This document shows positions 1 through 7,580 of a DNA stretch of 64,000 nucleotides, piece after piece; within the stretch, counting starts at the first letter, position 1, and every line of letters begins with the position of its first letter. The notes beneath the pieces were generated by a model. The model was not told the DNA's origin and searched no databases. It saw only the letters and a program-made list of their open reading frames with translations. Source of the stretch: Thermoproteus sp. (GTDB lineage: Archaea > Thermoproteota > Thermoprotei > Thermoproteales > Thermoproteaceae). A program made the position numbers and the translations under genes. The stretch covers positions 62,001 to 126,000 of the forward strand of contig JAWARJ010000001.1 in the NCBI GenBank assembly GCA_038893495.1, in the 5' to 3' direction.

Positions 1-864
1 GGTCCTAAGGCCAGGCGGCTTTATGAAAATCCTGCCGGCATATCTGTTCTTAACCACGGCGTCCACCAACGGCTTGCCTAGCGCCTCCGCATAGCCGATC
101 GCCGCCGCGCGGGCAGTCTCGGGCACATACGCCACTACGTCCACCTCGGCCCCCTCGCCTCTAGCCAGCAGTCTGCCTAGACTCCGCCTGACGTCCCAGA
201 TGCCCCTGCCCGAGAGCCTAGACGCGGGATGTGCGAAATAGACATACTCCAAGGCGCACAGCCTCTCGGGCCCTCTGGAGACGTCCGCAAGCTTAAGCGA
301 GCCTTTGGAGTAAAAAAGCGCCTGGCCGGGCGCCAGCTCCTCTGCGTCTAGGCCCAGGGCCACGGTCTCGGAGGCCACGGCGGCCGTAGAGAAGGCGAGA
401 GGTCTTATGCCTCTCGGATCCCTAGCCGCGACCACCCCATCGGGGGTCAACGCGATTAAGGAGGCGGCGCCCACCAGCTCGTCGAACAAGGCCCTCAGCC
501 CGTCGAGCGGCCCGTACTCCCAAAACAACACGGCCAGCCTCTTAGCCAGGGCCTCTGAGTCCGAAGAAGCTCCCGGCGCCAGCCTCCTGTAGTTCACAAC
601 AGTCCCGTTGAACGCCACCGCGACTTCGAAGTCCCTATGTTTTGCGAGGACGGGCTGGATCTGGACCCCGTAGGGCCCCGTCGTGCTGTACCTCGTGTGC
701 ACCAAGACGGCATCGGCGCCGTCGCGAGGCCGCCCCAGCTCGACGCGTCCGCCGGAAAGGTAGGCGAAGCCGACCCCCTCCTCGCCTCTATGCATCAACC
801 ATCGCGCCAGAGCCCCCGCCCTCTCGTAGGCCCCGTCGCCCCATACGGCCCCTATTCCGCACAT
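1..864 (-). CDS. purF: Amidophosphoribosyltransferase, C-terminus beyond the window
   Basis: Catalyses the first step of purine synthesis, PRPP plus glutamine to phosphoribosylamine. Translating the minus strand from the ATG at 862-864 gives MCGIGAVWGDG, so the Cys that becomes the N-terminal glutamine-hydrolysing nucleophile directly follows Met. The frame stays open for 288 codons to the window edge. Other family features are HTRYSTTG, the AFNG region and a DPRGIRPL segment. Nearly the whole glutaminase domain and the start of the phosphoribosyltransferase domain are present, while the PRPP loop lies outside. An A/T-rich stretch at about 880-905 upstream is a plausible promoter. Confidence 0.93.
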   Translation of the reverse strand, partial: MCGIGAVWGDGAYERAGALARWLMHRGEEGVGFAYLSGGRVELGRPRDGADAVLVHTRYSTTGPYGVQIQPVLAKHRDFEVAVAFNGTVVNYRRLAPGASSDSEALAKRLAVLFWEYGPLDGLRALFDELVGAASLIALTPDGVVAARDPRGIRPLAFSTAAVASETVALGLDAEELAPGQALFYSKGSLKLADVSRGPERLCALEYVYFAHPASRLSGRGIWDVRRSLGRLLARGEGAEVDVVAYVPETARAAAIGYAEALGKPLVDAVVKNRYAGRIFIKPPGLRT

Positions 865-1093
865 GGCGAAAAGTCCTCATGTAGTTAAAAATTTTACTTA
901 AAAAAACAAAGGCAAATATGAGACACATACGGCGCCGCATTTAATGTAGCGAATTAATAAAATTGCGGCGCTAACCTCCATATCAAGCTAAACCTAGAGC
1001 GCGGTAGCGCCACGAACAGTAATGCAAGACGAATGCGGCCTCGCGTGTAGCCGCGCGGCCGAGGGCTCAAGGGCCCGGCCGAAGAACACGGGG

Positions 1094-1447
1094 TTAATAA
1101 AGCAACAATGCACGCTCTTTCAACTTGCCTGTAGTCGGGTCGACCTCCAGCTCTAACACCTCTAATGTAGTGACGCCGATTAGCACCTTGTCGATTATAT
1201 CGGATATGAGCACGGGCACTACCTCGCCCCTACCCTCAATTTCGACCCAAGCCCTAGACCTCTGTAGTTCTATTATCCCGCCGCCCGTCTCGACTCGGGA
1301 GGTGCCAGTCGGGCGTAGCCCCAGCCTATTCGCCAATTCGCGCGGCACTACGGTCAAGGTGGCCCCCGTGTCGACGAGGCCTCTAGTCTCAACTACGGCG
1401 GATCTGTCCTCATTGCCTATCTTCACCAAAACCCACACATGGCCCAT
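1094..1447 (-). CDS. Retropepsin-like (clan AA) aspartic protease
   Basis: A 117-residue protein with the single-domain aspartic protease signature. VDTGAT at residues 25-30 holds the catalytic Asp26 and is followed by LTVVPRELANRLGL. A later hydrophobic segment, DKVLIGVTTLEVLELEVD, matches the family's second conserved hydrophobic-Gly element. Such proteins act as homodimers, each supplying one Asp; the natural substrate is unknown. The start is the ATG at 1445-1447, with a TATA-like CTTTTAACTT at about 1465-1474 upstream, which suggests a leaderless single-gene transcript. The neighbours give no functional clue. Confidence 0.82.
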   Translation of the reverse strand: MGHVWVLVKIGNEDRSAVVETRGLVDTGATLTVVPRELANRLGLRPTGTSRVETGGGIIELQRSRAWVEIEGRGEVVPVLISDIIDKVLIGVTTLEVLELEVDPTTGKLKERALLLY

Positions 1448-1521
1448 ATGAGCAAGCGCGGCTAAAGTTAAAAGTCTGTCGGCCCAAACAGCCGGCTAAA
1501 CGCCCTTCGGCAAATCGGTAG

Positions 1522-2074
1522 CGATATGCCCTCACAAGGCCGTTGGCCCTCGAGGTCAAGCCCGGCGAGCTCGTGATCATCTACGGCACCAACGGTGTGG
1601 GCAAAACCACCCTGGCCAAGGTCCTAGCCACCCTGTTGCCCCCTCTGGGCGGGTCCGTGGAGCTCGACGGAGCGCCCATAAGGAAGATGCGGAGGTCCAT
1701 ATTCTACCGCCCCGAGATGGTCGAGGTGTCGCCTAAAATAAAGGCCTTCGAGTACGTGGAGGCACTAGCCTCCTTCTACGGCGCCTCCGACTCGGCGGAG
1801 GAGGCCCCTAAGGGCCGTCGACGTCCCCCGAGGCTGGATGGACAAGATGTCGCAAGGCATGCGGAGGAGGGTCCAGCTGGCCTCGGCTCTGGCGGTCGCG
1901 CCTAAAGTCAAGCTGGCCGTGCTAGACGACCCCTACGTGAGTGTGGACCTGGAGGGGGCGGCCGCGCTCCACGAGGCGGTCCTCTCGGCGTTTGGCAATG
2001 CCGTGTTGGTCCTCACGTCGCGCTCGCCGCTCAAGGGGGTTAGGAACATAGACTTCCTCACGTTGAAGCCATGA
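1522..2074 (+). pseudogene. ABC transporter ATPase, truncated and frameshifted
   Basis: The first reading frame holds the Walker A region (YGTNGVGKTTLAK, near 1590-1620). It has no ABC-type N-terminal strand before it: a stop codon lies at 1519-1521 and the only possible starts are weak (TTG at 1543). After about 1800 the frame is lost, and the signature segment MSQGMRRRVQLASALA and Walker B region KLAVLDDP continue in another frame (from 1838 to the stop at 2074). Together they match one small ABC ATPase missing its N-terminus and carrying one frameshift. The downstream permease-like gene is also frameshifted, so true decay is more likely than one sequencing error. Confidence 0.72.
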
Positions 2075-2486
2075 GGCCGCTCCTATCGGCACTGGCGGTC
2101 ACGGCGTGGGCCTACGCGGCGCTCGAGGCCTATAGGGGCGCCATCTTGGACCGCATAAGGGACATAGTTGCGGCTCGGGTGATCCAAACCTCGTCGGGCG
2201 CCATAGTGGACTGGGCCGCCTCCCTGCGGGCGTCGTGGTATGGAGTGGTCCTAGACGTCTTGTTGTTCACGTTCATAATCCAGCTGGTCATCTACGGCCT
2301 GTGGAGCCTGACCTATAGGGCCACACGGGGCTTCTTGGCGTGGTGGTGGTCTTCTTCGTCGCCGCCAGCGTCGTGGGGGTCCTGTGGCTCTTCCTCTGGC
2401 TGTTCCTATCCACAAGCCCGGATGCTGTCCCAAGTCCCTACCTCTTGGCCTATCTGGCCGTCAACGGCGCGCTCATAGCGGCCTAG
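2071..2486 (+). pseudogene. Small membrane protein (ABC permease-like), frameshifted
   Basis: Begins with ATG at 2071, overlapping the TGA of the ABC ATPase remnant (ATGA), as in an ATPase-permease operon. The first frame encodes two hydrophobic segments, ending around YGLWSLTYRATRG. At about 2325-2330 the hydrophobic coding moves to another frame, where it reads LGVVVVFFVAASVVGVLW and ends at a TAG at 2484-2486; the original frame turns into an implausible Ser/Trp-rich tail. The protein family is not recognised. It is called permease-like only from the neighbour and the membrane segments. Confidence 0.6.
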
Positions 2487-2529
2487 CACCTCAGCGATAG
2501 GCGCCGCGGGGAAGGCCGCTAGGCGGGAG

Positions 2530-3633
2530 CTATTCCGGCCGCCGTATCCTGCTAACCGCGATTAGCAACACCAGGGCGAGCGCGGCCGACGCCATGACGA
2601 ACGCTATGGAGGCCTCGGCTCCCGCCGCGGCGTATATATAACTGAACGCAAGGCTCCCCAAGACGCCGCCCGCCGCCTTGGCGGTATAGAGGATCCCGTT
2701 ATTCGCCGTGGCGTACTTTGCGCCGAATATTCTGCTCGAGGCGTTTAGGTACAACAATATCAGAGAGCCGCCGAAGAGGCCTATCACGGCAGTGCCCGCG
2801 GCCTTGAGGCCCAAGGCGAACAACGCTGAGCCCAACATTGAAGCAGTTAGGGCTATATACAACGCGTTCATGACGCCCCAAGCGTCGGCGATCTTGCCGA
2901 AGAGGGGACGCGCCAGGCCCACCAACAGCGGATATACGGAGGCCAACGCCACCAGCTCGGCCCCCGAACTCAAAAACTGGAGCGACGACGCCAACGTCAA
3001 GAGCGGCACCGAGCCCAATATATACGAAGCGTATAGGAGCCAAAACCTGAGGTCCCGCGCGGCTTGCACCGGCGACTTGCCCGCCAGGCCCTTGGGGTAG
3101 TCGGCCATGGCCGTCAGGGCCGGCAACACGGCTAGCTCTATTAGGCCTATGGCCAGGGTTGCCTCCTTGAAGTTGCCGATTTTGGCGATTATGGGGTTGG
3201 CGATGGCCGAGCCCAAGCCGAAGCCTAGAGACACGAGGCCTGTGGCGAGCCCCATCTTGTCGGCGAACCACTTGACGGCCAGATTGAAGGCTATGCCGTA
3301 GAGTACGCCCTCGCCCGCGCTACCCAAGGCCCAGAAGAGGTACAGAAGGGCTATGTTGGGCGAGAGAGCCGCTCCGAGGAAGCCCAACGCCGATAGGACG
3401 GAGGAGACGACTCCCACAACCTTTGGGCCCTTGATGTCGGCGAACCCGCCGCCTGCCGGTTGCGCCAACGTGGAGACCACTACGTATATGGAGAACCCGG
3501 CGGCCACTAGCACGGCCCCGACGCCCAGCTGGCGCCCCAGAAGGGGCCCCAACACGTTCCATGTGTACTGATATAGGGAGTTGAAACACATTACGACGAA
3601 CCCAATTATTAGGTATCTGCCCCGCCCGACCAC
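2530..3633 (-). CDS. Major facilitator superfamily transporter
   Basis: A 367-residue polytopic membrane protein with about 11-12 hydrophobic segments and the two-bundle MFS layout. The loop GGFADIKGPKVVG after the second segment corresponds to the MFS A-motif, with a second such loop, GKIADAWG, in the C-terminal half. Overall it resembles the oxalate/formate antiporter-type and monocarboxylate-like archaeal MFS group, but the substrate cannot be read from the sequence. It starts with GTG at 3633, nine bases from the divergent VWA gene. It is slightly short for an MFS protein (400 is typical), yet all the segments appear to be there. Confidence 0.85.
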   Translation of the reverse strand: MVGRGRYLIIGFVVMCFNSLYQYTWNVLGPLLGRQLGVGAVLVAAGFSIYVVVSTLAQPAGGGFADIKGPKVVGVVSSVLSALGFLGAALSPNIALLYLFWALGSAGEGVLYGIAFNLAVKWFADKMGLATGLVSLGFGLGSAIANPIIAKIGNFKEATLAIGLIELAVLPALTAMADYPKGLAGKSPVQAARDLRFWLLYASYILGSVPLLTLASSLQFLSSGAELVALASVYPLLVGLARPLFGKIADAWGVMNALYIALTASMLGSALFALGLKAAGTAVIGLFGGSLILLYLNASSRIFGAKYATANNGILYTAKAAGGVLGSLAFSYIYAAAGAEASIAFVMASAALALVLLIAVSRIRRPE

Positions 3634-3642
3634 TACACTTTA

Positions 3643-4986
3643 ATGGAACTCCATTTAAATGTGGGCCTCCTGCTCAATGTAGACTATGGCGAGCCGCTGG
3701 CCAAGATCAGGGCAAGGGAGGTGTTGAGGCGACTGGAGGCGTTGAGGTACGTGGGGGAGGAGGAGGCGATAGACGCGTTTTATTTACACTACAGGAGGCC
3801 CATATTTGGGGGCAAGGCGGACAACGAATCGTGGTCGTATTTCGTCAAGGCCTACGTCTCCTCCGAGTACTACAAGGCTGTCTGGCCCATGTGCAGGCTG
3901 AACCCCAAAGCCTCTCGGGAGGCCGCAGTGAGGCTCCTCAAGGCCTACCAGGCCTTTTTAGACTCGTTGGAGTCCGGCAAGGACAGATTTTGGAGGGGGA
4001 GGGGCCTCTGGCTTAAATGGTCTGAGGCCTTGAGGAACATAAGGCGCCTCTTCGGGGATCCGGCGGACGTGGCCAAGCTATATGCCTCCTTGAGGAAGCT
4101 CGGCGAGATCTTGGGGTCGGGCAGATCCGGAGATCCGGCCTCTCTGGCGATGTCCATAGCGGCCGATCCGACCCGCATGAAGCTGGCGGACGTCATAGCC
4201 GACATCGCCGAGTTGCTCTCAGCCAGAGGCGTAGTCGATCCGGAGGGCGGCGAGTCCTCGGGCGGGACGTACGCAATCGACGGCGTCCGGAGCGCCTCGA
4301 TAGGGCGCTTGAAGGAGGCGACTGACTCGACTAGGGCGTTATATCTAGTCGCGCGGGAGCTCTTCGCCTACAAGGCCGCCACCTCCACGCTCTCCGTAAG
4401 GCACTACGTAGTGAAGAGGGCCCCGCCCCTCTACATACTCCTCGACAAGTCGGGCTCCATGTACGACGTGGTACCAGGGCTGGACATCAGGCGTATATCT
4501 GTGGCGGCGGCCCTCGCCTTAGCCCTCTGGCGGAGGAATAGGGGCTCTCTGCTCCGCCTCTTCGACGTCGAGGTCCACAAGCCCGAAGGCGGAGAGGGGC
4601 TAGTCGACGTCCTCCTAAGGGTAGTCCCCTCGGGGGGCACCAGCCTCTCTAGGGCTGTGCACTTCGCCGTGGAAGAGGCCATCCGCCTCGGCGTGAAGAG
4701 GTACGCCCTCGCGCTCGTGACCGACGGCGAGGACGAGGCTGTCGACGAGTCGGCCTTCGAGAGGGCCAAGGCCGTCTTCGATGGGGTTGAGGTGTACCTC
4801 GTGGGCGGAAAGGACCTAAAAATAGGCGGGATTCGCGTGAGGCGCGTCGCGCTATCTCTTAAGGAGCCTCACAAACATGCCGAATATAACTATGGCGAAC
4901 CCGGCGGCGGCTACGAGGTCGCCGATCATTCTGAGCCACACCACGTCGACCACTATGGGCTCCTGCCAAAAGCCCGGCGCGCCTGA
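3643..4986 (+). CDS. VWA-domain protein (CoxE/NorD-like)
   Basis: The C-terminal half is a von Willebrand factor A domain with a complete metal-binding site: DKSGSM near residue 268 (DxSxS), the Thr of GGTSLSRA, and the Asp of VTDGEDE. The N-terminal half is helical, as in CoxE-like proteins. Family members such as NorD and CoxE work with MoxR AAA+ ATPases to mature metalloenzymes. The adjacent gene encodes a nitric oxide reductase, so a NorD-like role is an inference; no MoxR gene is in the window. The final 135 bases overlap the 3' end of the convergent reductase gene, and the last 40 or so residues look unlike a VWA domain. A GTG at 3661 is an alternative start. Confidence 0.78.
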   Translation: MELHLNVGLLLNVDYGEPLAKIRAREVLRRLEALRYVGEEEAIDAFYLHYRRPIFGGKADNESWSYFVKAYVSSEYYKAVWPMCRLNPKASREAAVRLLKAYQAFLDSLESGKDRFWRGRGLWLKWSEALRNIRRLFGDPADVAKLYASLRKLGEILGSGRSGDPASLAMSIAADPTRMKLADVIADIAELLSARGVVDPEGGESSGGTYAIDGVRSASIGRLKEATDSTRALYLVARELFAYKAATSTLSVRHYVVKRAPPLYILLDKSGSMYDVVPGLDIRRISVAAALALALWRRNRGSLLRLFDVEVHKPEGGEGLVDVLLRVVPSGGTSLSRAVHFAVEEAIRLGVKRYALALVTDGEDEAVDESAFERAKAVFDGVEVYLVGGKDLKIGGIRVRRVALSLKEPHKHAEYNYGEPGGGYEVADHSEPHHVDHYGLLPKARRA

Positions 4987-7005
4987 GGGCGTGAAGAGCG
5001 TCTTTATGAACCAATAGCCCCTAGAGAGCTCTTGTTGCATCTGGAGGACCGCCAAGGGCTCTAGCGTCAATAGGACCTGGAGGTAGAAGCCCACGCCAAT
5101 GATTACGGCCGCCCACCTCATATACTTTAGGTCCCTATCGCTGAACTTGCCCGATAGATAGTAGGCGACGACCCACATCAATATGCTGGGTACGCCGTAG
5201 GCCAACGGAAACGCCACGTGGGCGTGGGCCATGGTGCTCTGGGCGTCATGTAGGAAGTAGTTGAGAATCGGCGCGTTAATGAACGCAGCGCCGAAGACCA
5301 CCACACCGATGGCGCCCCCAACGCCTGCGACTAAGGCGTAGGTGACGAGGGTCTTCTGGAACTCGGTCTTGACCTCGCCCCTCCTCCATATCACCAAGGC
5401 GTATATTATCATGAAGCCCAGCGGCACCGCCTCAAGGACGCTCGTGACGGCGCCCACGTACATCCAGAAGGTCGGCAGGCCGTTGAAGTAGTAGTGGTGG
5501 GCCGTCCCTATCATGCCCGTTATGATCTCACTCGTCGCGTCGAGTCCCACCACGGCCAAGGCCAGCCTCTGGGGCACCAAGCCCGCTATGAGCAACAACA
5601 CAGCCACCACGGTGACTACCACGGGCGGCCAGAAGCCCTCGACGTAGGCGTGTATGGTCATCCACCTGAAGTACTCGTCCACCTGGAAGTCGGGCCACGG
5701 CGCGACGATAGGGAGGGCCCCTATGAAGGTGCCCGCCGCTATGCCGGCTATAGCTATAGAGAGTATCTTGGCGAAGGGCCTAAGGGGCTCTGCGGCGGTC
5801 CTAGATGCCTTCAGCCACAGATAGGAGACGTAGATAAGCACCCCCGTCAGCAGGAGTAGCCAAAGGGTGCCCTGGTCTATTACGTCTCTGCCTTGGGACC
5901 CAACTATGAACCACCACGGCGAGGGGATATAGCCGAGGTAGCTCAGCCAGATCCCGAAGAGGTCGCCCAAGGCCACGAGGACCCCCAACGTCAACACGAG
6001 GAGGAACTGTCTCTTCGTGACGTTCAAGCCGAAGTAGGGGAAGACGAAGAAGGAGAAGGTTATCCACGTCAACGCTATCCACAATATGGCCAGGTTGTAG
6101 TGGAGGGCCCTAGAGACGTTGAAGGGCAGTATCGAGATGAGGTTGATGCCGTACAGTGAGACATCCGTATATAGGTGCATGGTGTAGCCGCCGAGAAGGC
6201 CCTGTACGCCCAACGCGATGCCGAACAGCATGAACGCGTATAGCGAGAGGCGTTGTACCTGATTGGGCGGAGGCAGCTGTATGGGCGCCTTGGGGTCGCG
6301 CCAGTAGTCCAGGAACTTCATGACTATGTAGGCGGCCATGGGCATTACTATCAGCAAGATGGCTATGATCATGCCCCAGGAGGCGTACAGGACGTTGTTG
6401 GTTGGCGACAATATGCCGGGGGTATAGGGGAATCCATTGGTGTAGTTCTCCAGGGCTATTAGGGCCGTCCAGGTGAAGTAGGCGGTTAGGTACTTCACTA
6501 TGGTGCGGTTAGTTATCAGGTCGGGCTTGAGCCGATACTCCGAGGAGTTGGGGCCCAACATCTCCGCGTAGAAGTTCACTGCGTCGTAGAAGCCCTGCGC
6601 GAAGGCATTGCTGACTACGACCTTATTGCCGTCGGGGTCGGGCAAGAGGGCCGCCCTTATGGCCGCCATGGCCGTCGCGTTGTTTTGAGGCACGGCGTTA
6701 AAGCCCAGGCTGTGGGCCGCCGCGTCTTCTAGAATCCTGAGGGTGTAGGCCGTGAAGTCGACCCCGAAGTATCCGCCCATGCCCAAGACCGACCCGTAGT
6801 CCATCAGGCCGTACTTCTGGAAGTAGTACTTGCCCAAAACCACGTCCTCGCTTGTGAAGAGCACCGTGCCGTTGGCCGAGACCACCTCGCTGGGTATAGG
6901 CGGTATGTGGGTGAACGTATAGTAGGCCATCGCTATATACGCGACATACACCAAGATGGTCACCGCCAACACCACAGTGGGCCATATGCTTTTGCCGTTG
7001 GGCAT
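4852..7005 (-). CDS. norZ: Quinol-dependent nitric oxide reductase (qNOR)
   Basis: A membrane enzyme that reduces 2 NO to N2O with electrons from quinol. The start chosen is ATG at 7003-7005 (MPNGKSIWPTVV), giving 717 residues; an upstream in-frame Met would extend the protein through the promoter and over the divergent regulator. After one TM helix comes a soluble domain without a CxxCH haem-c site, which is characteristic of the single-subunit quinol type. A 12-helix haem-copper core follows. It includes a His in MTIHAYVEGFWPP, the His pair of GTAHHYYFNG and the His residues of STMAHAHVAFPLAYG, matching haem b, haem b3 and FeB ligands. Pyrobaculum is known to denitrify with this type of enzyme. 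It is divergent from a putative regulator, so it may be controlled by it. Confidence 0.9.
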   Translation of the reverse strand: MPNGKSIWPTVVLAVTILVYVAYIAMAYYTFTHIPPIPSEVVSANGTVLFTSEDVVLGKYYFQKYGLMDYGSVLGMGGYFGVDFTAYTLRILEDAAAHSLGFNAVPQNNATAMAAIRAALLPDPDGNKVVVSNAFAQGFYDAVNFYAEMLGPNSSEYRLKPDLITNRTIVKYLTAYFTWTALIALENYTNGFPYTPGILSPTNNVLYASWGMIIAILLIVMPMAAYIVMKFLDYWRDPKAPIQLPPPNQVQRLSLYAFMLFGIALGVQGLLGGYTMHLYTDVSLYGINLISILPFNVSRALHYNLAILWIALTWITFSFFVFPYFGLNVTKRQFLLVLTLGVLVALGDLFGIWLSYLGYIPSPWWFIVGSQGRDVIDQGTLWLLLLTGVLIYVSYLWLKASRTAAEPLRPFAKILSIAIAGIAAGTFIGALPIVAPWPDFQVDEYFRWMTIHAYVEGFWPPVVVTVVAVLLLIAGLVPQRLALAVVGLDATSEIITGMIGTAHHYYFNGLPTFWMYVGAVTSVLEAVPLGFMIIYALVIWRRGEVKTEFQKTLVTYALVAGVGGAIGVVVFGAAFINAPILNYFLHDAQSTMAHAHVAFPLAYGVPSILMWVVAYYLSGKFSDRDLKYMRWAAVIIGVGFYLQVLLTLEPLAVLQMQQELSRGYWFIKTLFTPSGAPGFWQEPIVVDVVWLRMIGDLVAAAGFAIVIFGMFVRLLKR

Positions 7006-7090
7006 GTGGGCATAAAAGGCTTCTGTAGAGTTATTCCTTGTGGTTAACCCCGTAAACCCAATCTTTAAAAATAGGTTACGCGAAACGTAC

Positions 7091-7552
7091 ATGGAGTTTC
7101 TCCGCGTCCGCTTGAAGGTCTGCGACGCGGTGCCTAAAGACGCCATTTCCCATTTGGGCTTTAAGGTGGAGGACGGCGTGGTGCGTCACCTAGTGATGAC
7201 GCCTAGAGGGCCTGTCGTGGTCTCCAAGAGGTGTGAGGACTGTGTCTTCTACAAGTTGGCGTCGAGCACCTACGTGTTCGGAGCCCCCTCGATACATAAA
7301 GGCGTAGTCAAGTTGGTGGTCGCCGATACTCGCGTCGTCAGGAAGATCCTCCACGAACATAGAGGGCAGGTGGTCTCCGTGGAGAGGCTGAAACATACGT
7401 CTATAGTCATAACAGAGAAACAAAGGGAGGTCCTATCCGCAATGGCTAACGGAGGCTCCATAGCCGTCGTGGCCCGTATGAGCTCGCGGTCGAAGGTAGC
7501 CGTCTATAAGCTCTTCAAGAAGACTCTAAAAAAGATAGCGGAGTTGGTTTAA
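7091..7552 (+). CDS. HTH transcriptional regulator, Bat/HTH_10-like
   Basis: A 153-residue protein. The C-terminal 50 residues (ITEKQREVLSAMANGG through VAVYKLFKKTLKKI) form a sigma-region-4/LuxR-like helix-turn-helix of the kind found in archaeal bacterio-opsin-activator regulators. The N-terminal part is a possible sensor with a CxxC pair (KRCEDCVFY). The start chosen is ATG at 7091 (MEFLRVRLKV), because the TTTAAAAATA box at about 7062-7071 lies the right distance upstream; an earlier Met at 7040 would put this box inside the gene. It diverges from the nitric oxide reductase gene with about 85 bases between the starts. Control of that gene, perhaps through NO or redox state, is an inference. 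Confidence 0.75.
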   Translation: MEFLRVRLKVCDAVPKDAISHLGFKVEDGVVRHLVMTPRGPVVVSKRCEDCVFYKLASSTYVFGAPSIHKGVVKLVVADTRVVRKILHEHRGQVVSVERLKHTSIVITEKQREVLSAMANGGSIAVVARMSSRSKVAVYKLFKKTLKKIAELV

Positions 7553-7580
7553 ATATAAGTCTGGAGGTGTAGTATATAAT

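Noticed and set aside
7006-7146. N-terminal extension of 47 codons on the nitric oxide reductase
   Set aside because: It is Arg/Ser/Thr-rich, runs over the regulator's start and the shared promoter, and the family starts just before the first TM helix.
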